DNA of 64,000 bases from Xiphias gladius (taxonomy: Eukaryota; Chordata; Actinopteri; Istiophoriformes; Xiphiidae): contig NC_053410.1 in NCBI RefSeq assembly GCF_016859285.1, forward strand, positions 21,221,558 through 21,285,557, in the 5' to 3' direction. The position numbers were made by a program, and so were the translations under genes. The notes below the pieces were generated by a model. It saw only the letters and a program-made list of their open reading frames with translations. It searched no databases and was not told the DNA's origin. Shown here one piece after another: positions 36,770-49,547 of this stretch (position 1 is its first letter; each line of letters begins with the position of its first letter).

Positions 36770-39685
36770 ATGAATACCCCCGTGTACACCTTTGTTACCC
36801 GTGACGACAACAGCACTGTTTATGCAGAAGTTTCCAAAATCCTCCTTTCAACTGGACAGTGGAAGAGGCTGAAAAGAGACAATCCTAGATTCAACTTAAT
36901 GCTTGGTGAACGGAACAGACTGCCCTTTGGACGTCTAGGTAAATAATGTTATATTCCTTATTTCATGTGATGCTGACATCATATGAAAAGTCTGTATGTG
37001 TTTGCTATATCTCAGGTCCACCCACTCAGGATGAAACAGCTGCTGTGACTGTGCAGCGATGCTCGCTCCAATGTCCAGTGGAAAGATTGTGTCCATTATT
37101 TAGATGTGCAGTCCAGGCCCCGTGTTTACACATGTTGGTATCTGAATATATTTTGAAATGACCTTACTTGGACTTTCCAGGTCATGAACCAGGACTGGTG
37201 CAGCTGGTGAATTACTACAGAGGAGCAGACAAGCTTTGCAGAAAGGCGTCCTTGGTCAAGTGTGTATCTACCTTGTTAAAAGAAAAATCCATATCTTTTG
37301 TCTTGCCATCATTCACGTTACTAATGCCCGTAGAAGAAAGTTATTCAAAGGGGAGTACATTTGCTGACGATTTTCCCTTCTCTACTTCTAGGCTAATAAA
37401 GACCAGCCCAGAGCTGTCTGACTCCTGTAACTGGTTCCCCGAATCCTACATCATCTATCCCACTAACCTCAACACCCCTGTTGCTCCAGCTACAAATGGC
37501 GTTAGCCATCTGAAGAACAATCCCAAGACAGATGAGCGGGAAGTTTTCTTGGCCTCTTATCACTCTAAAAAAGAAAGTGGGGAGGGTACAGTGTGGATAG
37601 CCAAGTCTTCTGCTGGAGCTAAAGGTAATATCTGTTATTCACGTTTCATTGGTATAAATCCAAGATACAAGTAAGACTTAGTTAGACTTTTTCCCCTTCA
37701 GCGTCTTCTTAGTTTATATATTTTCTTGAATCATTACAAATTCTTCCTGAGCTGCTAAAAGGCAACAATTTCTCATTGATTAAACCCCCTTTTATGTAAT
37801 GTATTTCTTGTATTTTGTACACTTTCAAATTGAGGATGTGGTAGATAGCATTAGTGGCAGCTTAACATATTTGTTTTAATTGCAACAGGTGCTGGTATTT
37901 TGATATCCCATGATGCTAATCAGCTGCTGGAGTACATTGACAATCAGGGACAAGTTCATGTCATTCAGAAGTATCTGGAAAAACCTTTACTTCTGGAGCC
38001 AGGACATCGGAAGTTTGACATTAGGCAAGTGTTTTATGTATAACGCAAACCCACAGAGAATGTGCTAATCTGTTTGTAACTGAGGCTATTATGGTTTATG
38101 TCATGCTTTTGCTAGGAGCTGGGTGCTAGTGGACCATCATTACAACATCTATTTATACCGGGAGGGTGTGCTGCGGACTTCCTCCGAGCCCTACAACAGC
38201 TCCGACCTCCAAGACATGACCAGCCACCTGACCAACCACTGCATCCAGAAGGAGCACTCCCAGAACTATGGACGATATGAGGAGGGGAACGAGATGTTCT
38301 TTGATGAGTTCAGGCTGTACCTGCTGAACACTCACAATGTCACCCTGGAGACCACCATATTACCTCAGATCAAGCAGATCATAAAGTAAGTCCTTGTTTT
38401 GCTAAGAATACCTTAGCTATCACATCACATTGAAAACTGAAACACATAGTGTTTTTTTTAAATAGACATATCCGTCTTATGCTGTATCCCAAACACAAAA
38501 ACTAGCTTATTTGTGTGGTTGGAGACATTCTTCAAACTCTACTACTGAGACTTAAATGAGTAGTCGGCTGTCTGGCTGGCAGCCAACGCATATGGAAAGC
38601 TCTGAATGTGACTCATTGTTGGACCAAAATTCATTGTAGCATCATGTCATCAGATCCCTGTAAAAAAAGTAATATGGACAACACTGCAGAAAATGATACA
38701 GATCAGTGTAACACCGGAAACAGCACAATAACACAAGTAAAATGATGTTAACAATGATATATTCCTCTGCCACAGTGCATGCTGGGAGGCCTTATGGTGC
38801 ATTTCCTTTCCAATAGCAGTAAATGTCAGCAATTACTTAATCCCTGAAATGTTCCTATGAATTGTGTCATGTGTTTGCACAGGGCATGAAGGTGTTGGCT
38901 GTCAGATGGTTGGAAATTATTTTTCTGTCTGGTTTCACAGGAGCTGTCTGACGTGTATTGAGCCGGCAATCAGCACCAAGCACCTGTCCTACCAGAGCTT
39001 CCAGCTCTTTGGATTTGATTTCATGGTGGATGAGAGCTTCAAAGTGTGGCTCATAGAGATCAATGGAGCTCCAGCCTGTGCACAGTCAGTAACAACAGAT
39101 CACTCATGTCAAAATGTTTTTTTCTCGACATCTCAGTCAGTTTGACCTGTCTTGACCGCTGTTTTTTTTTTTTTTTTTTTCCTATTTAGAAATGTTATAG
39201 CTCTCTGTCTGCTGTTCACATAGATTCCTGCAGGACTTTTTTGGCTTCTGTTTACAATATGTGGAAAACAAGCTTTGAATATTAGGTGCAATATGTTTGT
39301 TATGGAGGATCAGAGTCCGAAATAGGAAAACTTTTGAAAATGTTTCCATTGTTTTTAAAGTGAAGCATTTGAGTGTTTTTCCTCATAAATTTTGATTTTT
39401 GGAGTTTTGACTCTGTAACGAACTTTACTAATGTAAAGTCTCACAAGTGAACAAATTAACACTTGTATTATCCTTTCCACCTCCAGGAAACTGTATCCAG
39501 AGCTATGTCAAGGTATTGTGGATGTGGCCATTTCCAGTGTCTTCACCCTGAACAGCAGCAGTGACTCCTCATCTGCTTCCTCCTCTCCTTATTCCTCCTC
39601 CCCATCCTCCACGTTCAGCACCAACTCCTGCTCCTCTCCAAAACTGAGAGCCCCTCTTCATGTGGGCCCTTTCACTCGACTTTAA
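36770..39685 (+). CDS. ttl: Tubulin tyrosine ligase, 409 aa
   Basis: Seven exons join in phase: 36770-36938, 37181-37259, 37392-37624, 37889-38024, 38116-38385, 38941-39084 and 39487-39685 (TAA 39683-39685), 1230 nt. TTL adds tyrosine back to the C-terminus of detyrosinated alpha-tubulin, using ATP in the cytosol. The protein begins [20 protein letters not shown] and contains [46 protein letters not shown] and [13 protein letters not shown] (332-344, with E335 and N337 as expected metal/ATP ligands of the ATP-grasp fold). Human TTL has 377 residues. The extra length is mostly a serine-rich tail after about residue 363. The intron after 38024 has a GC donor (AG|GCAAGT), the only choice that keeps the frame. 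In human, TTL lies directly upstream of POLR1B in the same orientation, as here. Confidence 0.95.
38386..38940 (+). other. ttl intron 5
   Basis: A 0.55-kb intron, GTAAGT to TTTCACAG. No feature recognised. Confidence 0.8.
39085..39486 (+). other. ttl intron 6
   Basis: A 0.4-kb intron, GTCAGT to CACCTCCAG, with a T tract near 39163-39180. No other feature recognised. Confidence 0.8.
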
Positions 39686-40147
39686 GCTCACACACAAATA
39701 TTCTCCGCATCTCCTCCAAACTACAAGCTTCCTCATGCTCTGTCTTCACTCTTAAACTACACCTGAGAAGTAGCACATGCCAGCACGCCGAGCCTTTAAT
39801 TGAACCTTGCCTGCCGCGCCTGGAGGGAGTCTTTCTTTTTATGGGAATCGCTGAAACTGCAGAAATGATCTCTGCTCTCCTCATTATGCATATCATGAAT
39901 GTGAGGATGCTGGTGAATTGATCGACCACACTTTGTGGGAGTTTCTGAATGAGGACAGATGCCCTTCCATCTCAGTTCCACCACCATCAGGTTCTCCCTC
40001 TAAGCAGATAAATGGAGGTCTGAAGGATGCTCCAAGTCAGACTGTAGTGCCTTACATTTCCAGCCACACTCCCTTAAAAAGACTGCCAGTTAGCTTGCTC
40101 TGTTATCGTGACTCGTACTTGTTCTGTAAGCCTTTGCGCTGTTGCTC

Positions 40148-40153
40148 AATAAA
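40148..40153 (+). terminator. ttl: Polyadenylation signal of ttl
   Basis: AATAAA about 460 nt after the ttl stop, the first well-placed signal. Confidence 0.6.
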
Positions 40154-40169
40154 GTCAATGCAGTCATGA

Positions 40170-43100
40170 TCCGTCCGCAAGAGTTAGCATAAAACAGATT
40201 CTTTGATATTGGAGATCTTAGGGAAGTACTTATTTTCTCATCAGACACTTTTTTTTATTTTTTTTAATCACTTTTTATAGTTTACCTGCAGCCATCTGTA
40301 TCCAGTCGTTGGAATGAGGAATGCTAACAGTGATCAACAGGCTACAGGGACCGATATGAATAAACTTATGACTCCCTAATATTAGCTAATACACTAACCT
40401 AATATGTTTGATGAGCTCCTTGAACAACAACATTCCTCTAACCTGACCATGTGGACACTACACATTATTTACACTGAGGGCAGCAGGGTGGAATAAGTGA
40501 GCAGGGAGATGGTCTCTTCGCTCAAAAACCCAGGTTTACATCCGTCTCAACAAGCTCTGCCGATGTGTTCCTATCCTCTGACCTCTCTATGGCAGAGAGG
40601 AGCTGCCATTATTCAGTTCTCAACAAATTCGTTACCAAATTTAGTTCATCTGAAGACACTTCGATGTTTTATTTGTCATTTGAAAAGCGCATGTTTGTGT
40701 GAAAGCATGTAGTTGTATACATCCTCATAAACGGCACCTTTTGCCCCAGTTTGTAAAGAGCTGCCCTAATGTCTGTGTTCTGTTTCTGACTTATGAGAAG
40801 ATAGACAGAAATTGTCAAGTGTTGTCAACAAGTGTGTGGATTACATTTTTAAACTGTTGAAAGTAGAGTAGATTGTACAAAGTGTGTTATTGATTATTAA
40901 AATCAAGACCCCATGAAACAAAACAGACTTGACATTTCTAAACATTTGTTTATAGAAGAGCTGATGGAGACCAAAATACATACAACCATACATCATGCTT
41001 CCTACTCTGGTCACGTAAATATACTGTGTCATTTGTTTCATGGCCAAAGAAAAGTCTCAGTATACAGACAGGTCTTCATCAAGTCACTGCTTCTTATTCA
41101 GTTTCTGTCTGACTCGCTTTCTAAACTATAATTTTTTTTATCTTCATTTTTTATCAGAGTTGAATGTCATGTTTTTTATGTTTCATGGGGTCATTAAAAT
41201 ATTTTAGTTTAGTTTTTAGTTTTAGTTTTTTACTTTTATTTTCACTAAATCTCTTTGTGAATAGCTGAGACCTGAGGTGTAACTGCCCAAGATGACTTGT
41301 GTCAGATCTATTTTAGGTTACTGTTTGTTAGAAAGGAGTGTTTAGTTCTTCCTTAGCTAAGAAACTTTCAGTTAGCACAAAATTTGTGACAGCTGCACGG
41401 CCTGTAGTTGATTTTTGAAAATCCGCTGTCGTGTTTCCAGGGGCTCATTTCAAACACAGAATAAGTCAATAATCTTTAATGTTAGAATCCCTGCTGCTCC
41501 TCTCTTTTAACCTCTATTGAAATGTGTGAGGCTTTGCTTCCTGTGCTTTGAGTAACATGAGTTAAGGGACATCATCAGAGCATTTATTTATGTTTTTAAT
41601 CACTGTGTATTTGTGTTTACAAGATGACTCTGAAGAATGAAGGATATATGAGTGGCCGAAGGTCAGAAATATGGGAGAGTTACAGGGCAGGTCAAATGGA
41701 CAAAATGAAAACTTTGTTCTTTTAAAGAAACTGGTTTGTTGTAAGATTATTCCCAGTAACCTAAGAACATACAGAAACCATGAATCCATTACAGAACCCT
41801 GCTGTAGCTGAAATGATGTTAGACAGTTTGGAAAGATATTCATGTAAGTAGAAAATGGGTATTTAGTTCATGATTGGTAAATGCATTAAGTGTTTGATAG
41901 CTGGTTTTGGGAATTTCAAAAGCAAACTCAGTATTTTTTACATTAAATTTATCGGGAAATGTCTTTCCATCAAAGGGATGGGTGCCTTAGAGGGAATTGC
42001 ATATTGATAAAAAAGCAATGGACCTCCAGTATTTAAATGCACCTTCATTTGTTTGTTTGTTCTGAAGTGACTTTGCTTCATTCATTATTAGACCTCTTTT
42101 GAATTCAACGATGTCATTTCCTCTTTTTTTGCACATCTGACTCATTTTCTCATGTTTTTCTCATGTTTCATATTGTTCTGGGATTTCCTCATCTTTACCA
42201 AAGAGCAAATTCCTGCTGTAAAATGTTTTGTAGTTACTATAATCTGGACATTATCGCATCAACTGGCCAATGGGATCTAAAAGCAAGTATCATATCCAGA
42301 TCGATGTCTGTGCTGTGCTTATGTTAAGTGATGTTTTATCCAAAATCTTGCATGAACATTTGTCTTTATCAGAAACAATATTGCTAGAATAAAAAAATAG
42401 TACAATTATCAAGCTTCTGTCATGTATATATTTCAGGGTAAACATATCCCAGACTGTATTGGACACAGAGATGAAAGATCAAAATGAGTCATCTTCTCAT
42501 CTGACTCTTGGAAAGACACAAAAACACATTTTTCACAAAATGTTGTACTATGACACTGATATCCACTTTGCTCATTTTCTTTCAGGTTCATCATTTACAC
42601 TTAGATCTTTTTCACAGAGTAAGATCTGTATAAAGCCCACGCAGTCATGGTTTAATCTGTTTGGAGGCCCCGGGGGCAAATGTTTACTGCTGGGCCCCGA
42701 CTGACCCCCCTCACACACACACACACACACCTCCAGTACTCTCTGAATGTTGCTCTGCCAGCAACCTGCAACTGTCACCTCCAACCGCAAACTGAGGCAG
42801 ACAGCTGCAGCCCGAGCCAAGTTCCCTAGCCTTCACCCAGCTGGCTCCTGGCAGCCATAGCCTTGAGCCTCTACCAACCAGTTCCAGCCCTGGACTCTAC
42901 TTGCAGTTCCTCACACACACCTGCAGCTCTGCCCTCCAGCTTGGGTCTTTGAGTGCCACAGATCCCAGTTGCAGCTCACCATTGGCTTATTTTGGCCATC
43001 CAACCGGAACAATATCAATCATTTTAAAATGCAGAATATGCAGAATATAAATGGCACAGATGGGACATGATGGACTAATAAGGCTTACTGGAGAACTGTA

Positions 43101-43274
43101 CATTGAATGAAATAACTAACACCACGAGATGGCAGTGACTCACCAACAAAGATACGACCTGCCGCAAAATCTCAGAGGGAAGAAGAAGAACACTTTCCTT
43201 CCTGGGGGGGCTGTACTTCCTGTGTCACCGTACACATGTGGTAAACAAGCGTATGTGTAGCCGGGAGTGTAAGC
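40170..43274. other. Spacer between ttl and polr1b
   Basis: About 3.1 kb with no supported gene. It holds a SINE-like piece (40478-40640), a CA repeat near 42709-42732 within a C-rich block (42650-42960), and the polr1b promoter at its right end, where ETS-like TTCCT motifs cluster at 43195-43230. Confidence 0.6.
40478..40640 (+). repeat. tRNA-derived SINE-like fragment
   Basis: GGGCAGCAGGGTGGAATAAG, then TGGTCTCTTCGCTC, AACCCAGGTTTACATCC and GCTCTGCCGATGTGTTCC follow the order of a common fish SINE with a tRNA-like head (B-box-like GGTTTACATCC). Recognised from memory; diverged, ends approximate. Confidence 0.4.
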
Positions 43275-46200
43275 ATGGACTTTTCAGCGAAGTGGAGTAA
43301 TGTACCCAAAGGTCCGAGTCTAAAGAATCTGACACAGGGAGGATTTGGCGTCCTGAAAGAGACTCAACATGCTGCTGTCCAGGATTTGACAAAAGCTCAC
43401 ATCGAGTCGTTTGACCAGGCTGTCACTGACGGACTCAGCCGCGTTGTGCAGGTCAGTTCTAATAACTTTTAAACAAAGTTAACAAAGACATAACCTATGT
43501 TTTTGAGAAATACAAGGAAACAGTGTATCAGCTAAGCATTTTATAACGCTGAAAAACCTTGTCGTTAAAGATGTTAACGTTAATTGAAATTACCCCTAGC
43601 TAAACTAAATATAGAAATTAACGTTATTCTTTCAAGCCTAACGTACGAGGGGAACAAATAATACTTTTTAGCCGTGTTTAACGGCTTGTTTCGAGTATTT
43701 GTTTCTAACGTTTGTTTCGAGTATTTGTCTAATTATGTGTATTCGTGCCCTTTGGAAAGCTAACATATAATAACCATTTAGGACACGTTGTACATAGCTT
43801 ATCTGTAATTCTCAAAACTCTGTAACTTCTGTAGAATTTAAAACAAAAAGCTGCACACTAACTGTGACCCTGGTTGAGTGCGTCGTAAGGTTTGCTGGGT
43901 TAACGTAACTACCGTCAATAATCTGAAAGCTAACACCAAGCTAACGCCACTAATTTTTTTTTGTGCTCTCACTCAACTTTGTCGCTTCCGGTGACTTTCT
44001 GTCGCTATTTCTTCTGCAAAGTGTGTCGAGGTTTCTCAGTATTTCGTGATGTGACATGTCTTTCTCAGGCCATCCCCCCCTTGGAGTTCACAATAAAAAA
44101 CGACAGGATCAGCCTTTCATTCGTCGAAGCCGCTATCTACAACCCAATGGTCGCCAAAGGGAGCATCTGCAGGGAAATGAGAGTGTTTCCAGCAGAGTGC
44201 AGGGGAAGAAGATGCTCATATAAAGGAAAGCTGGTGGTAAGACTGAGATTCATGTACAGCCTCGTGACATTTTTTTTTTTCTTACTGTCCGTGTAATTTT
44301 AATTTCACCAATGACCTGATTTGTACTTTAGCGCATGTAAACTGACAGCCACAGCCAGTCAGTTCAGCCCAGATGAGCGGTAAACTAAAGCAGTGGTCAG
44401 TGAAGGATCCAAACAACATGTGAGAGACAGAATAACAGAATTACAATGTCTTTAATTTGTTACATTTTGTATCTTCTCAGGCAGACGTCAGCTGGTCGAT
44501 CAATGGCGTTCCAAAAGGCATCATCAAACAGTCCCTGGGTCAGGTGCCCATCATGGTGAAGTCCAAGCTGTGCAATCTCCATGGTATGTCCCCTAAGGCG
44601 CTCGTCGAACACCATGAAGAAGCAGAGGTAAGTCACCCATTTGTAACATCTGCAAGATAAACAGAAACCCATGATATTAGGCCATATTTATTAAAAAAAA
44701 AGTGCAAACTCTCTTAAATATTAACAGGAAATGGGAGGTTATTTCATTGTGAATGGAATTGAGAAGGTTATCCGAATGCTGATCATGCCGAGGAGGAACT
44801 ATCCTATTGCCATGTCAAGACCTAAGTGGAAGAGTAGAGGCCAGGGATACACTCAGTATGGTAAATATAACCTTTCAGATAATGTGCAAAAACACAGCTT
44901 TAGTGGCAGTGTAATAATAGTTTAGATTCAGCAATTAAAACTGTATATCTTTTTAAAATGGGTGTCATCCTCTTTTTTTTTTTTTCTCACAGGCATTTCT
45001 ATGCATTGTGTGAAGGAAGAGCACACAGCAATCAACCTGAACCTACATTATCTGGAAAATGGGACTGTCATGCTGAACTTCATCTATCAGAAAGAGCTCT
45101 TCTTCCTCCCTCTAGGCTTCGCACTCAAGGTAGTAATCAGTGTTAATGTATTTTTAGAAATGCACAGTTCTGCAGCGTGTATTTTTAATGAAAATCAAAG
45201 AAAAGAAATCAAAGAATATTTTAGAAGAAAAAAAAAATATAGGCTATAATTCCTTATGATTGACCCATGTGATTTATTAAAACAGCCCATTTTCTTTCTG
45301 TCCTCCAGGCCTTGGTGGACTTCCCAGACTTCCAGATCTACCAAGAACTGATCAAGGGCCGCGAGGACAATTCCTTCTACAAGAGCTGTGCGTCAGAGAT
45401 GCTGCGCATGGTCATGGAGGAGGGCTGCACCACCCGCAGCAAGGTGCTCGATTACCTTGGTGAGCGCTTTCGGGTTAAAATGAGCCTTCCTGAGTGGTAC
45501 ACAAACGAGCAGTGTGCCAACTTCCTGCTAGAGTAAGTTTTTATGACAAATGGATGTGAGATTTCTTTTAAATGTACAACCTTACCGAAACAACACTCAA
45601 GTTTGGTATTTTATGGTACGGTTAGTAAAAAGAGTTGTGTTCTGTTTTGATCAGTGAGTGCATCTGTATCCACCTGAAGTCGGACGTGGAGAAGTTCTAC
45701 CTGCTGTGTCTGATGACAAGGAAGCTTTTCACGTTTGCCAAGCAGGAGTGCATGGAGGAGAACCCCGACAGCATTATGTGTCAGGAAGTGCTCACTCCTG
45801 GTCAGCTCTACCTCATGTTTCTGAAGGCAAGCTTTTTAAGTCACCCATCTGAATGGGCACTGAGCAATATTTGTCCTTTTTTTAAGCCTCTGCTGCTGAA
45901 CAGAAGAATACATAGCACTTGGTAAAGCAAACATTAAATGAGCACTGGCACTGATAACTTTTACCTAATCCCAACTATATCCACGTTTTTGCACCTAACT
46001 TTCTTTTGTTTTGAAGAAGAAGATGTCCCTTTTTTACGTAGAACTTGAATCTCAGTGCAAATAGCTCCATATAAAATTAAAACAACACATTTCTGTTTAA
46101 ATATCTCAAATTTACTTTGGGTACACCAATTTAAAATGTTCTTATAGATCTCAAGTTGTTAGTGATTTAACCCCTAAAATATCATCATAGGAGAGAATGG

Positions 46201-49200
46201 CTGCCTGGTTGGTGTCTGTGAAGCTGTCCTTTGACAAGAGAGGCAGCAGACTGAGTGGAGGATGGAGCGCTGAAAACATGATGAAGATATTCAACATGGG
46301 CTCTGATTTGACCAAACCCTTTGAATATTTGCTGGCCACTGGGAACCTCAACTCCAGGACAGGTATGGTCACAGGAGTTGAGGATGAATACTTATGTTAT
46401 AAAAAAGCAGTTCATCTATTACATTTCTGCGGTTTTCCCATCTGACCCCAGGTCTTGGCATGCTGCAGAACACAGGCCTTTGTGTCGTAGCTGACAAGCT
46501 CAACTTCATCCGCTACCTGTCCCACTTCCGCTGTGTGCACAGAGGAGCGGCGTTCGCCAAGATGAGGACCACTTCTGTTCGTAAGCTGCTGCCAGAGTCC
46601 TGGGGCTTCTTGTGTCCCGTCCACACTCCGGACGGAGAGCCTTGTGGCCTAATGAACCACATGACGGCCAGCTGTGAGATTGTGGCACCGACCTTGCCCA
46701 CAACATCCCTGCCTGCTCTGCTCTGTTCCCTTGGTAAGTTCTTACTTCAGACAACAATTCTGTTTACGGCCGTAAGGTGTCCTTGAACTTTTTCTGAAAA
46801 GTTTTAAAGGACATATCAGTGGACTGAATTGCATTGTACACAAACTATTTTTCTGTCTCCGGTGCCTAAGGTGTTACTCCAGTGGATGGGTCCCCTGGTC
46901 AAGCCTTTGCAGACTGCTACCCTGTGGTCCTTGATGGAGCTGTGGTAGGCTGGTTGGAGACGGAATTAGCCCCAGTTGTGGTTGACTCACTGCGCAGATT
47001 CAAGGTATGATAGTGAAATATTAAACGACCGTACTGTGCGTTTTGCATGTGCAGAAAACTGACATTTGATACCTTCAGGTGCTGAGAGAGAAGAAGATCC
47101 CTCCCTGGACTGAGATTGTTCTGGTTCCCAAAACAGGCAAAGCCAGCCTGTACCCAGGCCTGTTCCTCTTCACAACACCCTGTCGTATGGTGCGGCCTGT
47201 ATGCAATCTAGCTCTTGGAAAGGAAGAGTTAATTGGTACCTTTGAACAAGTAAGTGTAAATTACAATTTAAAAAAGATGTAATGGCAGTTATCAGAACTT
47301 TATCTGAAGAACACAACTGAATTCTTATTTAATCATCTTTTTCTATCTTGTTGCAGCTTTACATCAATGTGGGCATCTTGGAGGATGAGATCAAGCCAGG
47401 AGTGACCACACACCAGGAACTTTTCCCTCACAGTATGCTGAGCGTGGTGGCTAACTTCATCCCTTACTCAGACCACAACCAGAGTCCTAGGAATATGTAC
47501 CAGTGTCAGATGGGTAAGTCTGAGACCACCATTAGAGGCCCCACGCACCTACACAGACGAACAGGCTATGTAGATTCAGACATTTCAAATTTTCCATTGT
47601 GTTTGTCAGAGATTGAACTCGTTCTCTCTGCAGGTAAGCAGACTATGGGTTTCCCCCTGCACTCATTCATGGATCGCTCAGATAACAAGCTGTACCGGCT
47701 CCAGACCCCACAGAGCCCACTGGTCAGGCCCTACATGTATGACCACTACAACCTGGACAACTACCCCAGTGGCACAAACGCCATTGTGGCTGTCATTTCC
47801 TACACAGGCTACGACATGGAAGATGCAATGGTAAGTAAAACACAACAGTTAGTGTAGTTTTTCCCAAATAGATTACTGAACTAATACACTAACTAAAGAA
47901 CTAATAGTAGTATAGTCACATCCTGACACACTTATCACACTCTTCTTAGATTGTGAACAAGTCATCGTGGGAGAGAGGCTTTGCCCATGGAAGTATATAC
48001 AAGACTGAGCTGGTGGATCTGGCAGACAAGGTGAGGGGAGAGGACAGCGTGGTGTTTGGGACCAAGCCAGGTGATCCTATATTGAATGAAAAACTGGATG
48101 CTGATGGACTACCTCACATTGGATCAACACTTCAGTATGGAGACCCTTTCTACAGCTACATCAACCTCAACACAGGCCAGACCTTCACCAACTACTACAA
48201 GTAAGTGTCAGAATTTGTGCTGTAATGTTTTTTTTCATCAGCTCAGTAAAGGTAATGCCTCTTACTTTTTGCAGCTAAACTTTTCAAATTATAATCAGTA
48301 TTGTGTTTCTTCACTTTTTTTCCTCCAAGGAGCCAAGAGGCCTGTGTAGTTGACAATATAAAGATCTGCAGCAACGACACTGGCTCAGGCCATTTTAAAC
48401 GCATCTGCATCACCATACGAGTGCCACGAAACCCCACCATCGGAGACAAGTTTGCCAGTCGCCATGGTCAGAAGGGCATCCTGAGCCGCCTGTGGCCGGC
48501 CGAGGACATGCCCTTCACAGAGAGTGGCATGACCCCCGACATCCTGTTCAACCCCCACGGCTTCCCCTCCCGCATGACCATCGGGATGCTGATTGAGAGC
48601 ATGGCCGGCAAGTCTGGCGCCCTGCACGGCCTGAGCCACGACGCCACACCCTTCACCTTTTCTGAGGAGAACTCTGCGCTGGAGTACTTTGGTGAAATGC
48701 TCCGGGCTGGTGGCTACAACTACTATGGCACGGAACGGCTCTACAGTGGACTGAGCGGTCAGGAGCTAGAAGCCGACATCTTCATTGGAGTCGTCTACTA
48801 CCAGCGGCTTCGTCACATGGTCTCTGACAAATTTCAGGTGAGGACCACAGGAGCGCGAGACAAGGTGACCATGCAGCCAGTGGGAGGGAGGAACATCCAG
48901 GGAGGCATCCGTTTTGGAGAGATGGAGCGAGACGCCCTGCTGGCGCACGGCTCCTCCTTCCTGCTCCATGATCGCCTCTTCAACTGCTCGGACCGATCAG
49001 TAGCTCAGGTGTGTGTTGACTGTGGTAGTCTCCTCTCCCCTCTGTTAGAGAAACCACCACCCTACTGGTCGTCCATGCGCCACCGTAAGACTGTGTGCAC
49101 CCTGTGCGGCAAAAGTGACTCTATTGACTCAGTGTCTGTTCCTTATGTCTTCCGCTACTTTGTAGCCGAGCTCGCAGCAATGAACATTAAAGTTAAATTA

Positions 49201-49212
49201 GACGTTAAGTGA
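43275..49212 (+). CDS. polr1b: RNA polymerase I subunit B (second-largest subunit), 1134 aa
   Basis: Fifteen exons join in phase: 43275-43451, 44069-44236, 44481-44627, 44728-44860, 44993-45129, 45309-45532, 45655-45826, 46191-46362, 46452-46733, 46871-47004, 47079-47249, 47357-47513, 47634-47830, 47950-48200 and 48330-49212 (TGA 49210-49212), 3405 nt. The human protein has 1135 aa. The subunit forms one side of the active cleft of the nucleolar polymerase that makes pre-rRNA. Landmarks: [24 protein letters not shown] and [16 protein letters not shown] in the N-terminal part; [14 protein letters not shown] in the middle; [12 protein letters not shown] (about 879-890) and [16 protein letters not shown] in the hybrid-binding region; and a C-terminal zinc site with C1069/C1072/C1097/C1100. 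Exon 7 ends with a GC donor (AAG|GCAAGC). Intron 12 is 120 nt and open in frame, so a simple frame search reads through it. Confidence 0.96.
43452..44068 (+). other. polr1b intron 1
   Basis: A 0.6-kb intron, GTCAGT to CTTTCTCAG. Short repeats of the GTTTCGAGTATTTGT type occur near 43688-43730. No exon seen. Confidence 0.8.
45827..46190 (+). other. polr1b intron 7, GC-AG type
   Basis: The 364-nt intron starts GCAAGC and ends ATCATCATAG. No GT donor in the vicinity keeps the frame between FLK and ERMAAW, while the GC choice does. Confidence 0.85.
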
Positions 49213-49541
49213 ACTTTGCAGGAGGATACAGTTCTTAAATATGACAAAGTACAAATCACTTTCTTATGAAACTGCTCGTTGTTTGTGTTGTTAAAATCCA
49301 TCTCGTCAAGCTGTTTGACTTGACCATGCTACAGAGGACAAATATACTGTACAGCCATGATGTGTGTAAGAACAGCCAAATGCCTGAGAAATTTACCTCT
49401 GTTGTCTAAAGTCTTTTATTAGACAAGACCTTGAGTAAATGACCAAGTAGCAGCATATGATGGAATGAAAATATCGACCTGGTCGGTTGAGTTGTGTAAA
49501 AATAATCCAAAGGTCTTTTGTACAGTCATTCTGAGTGTTTG

Positions 49542-49547
49542 AATAAA
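49542..49547 (+). terminator. polr1b: Polyadenylation signal of polr1b
   Basis: AATAAA about 330 nt after the stop codon, followed by a GT-containing stretch (GATGTGCTGG). Confidence 0.6.

Noticed and set aside
37168-37674. A single 168-codon frame in ttl
   Set aside because: It reads through the intron at 37260-37391; spliced exons match TTL without the extra residues.
47348-47857. A single 169-codon exon in polr1b
   Set aside because: The frame only reads through because intron 12 lacks stops; the 40 extra residues do not occur in the human protein, and good splice sites bound them.
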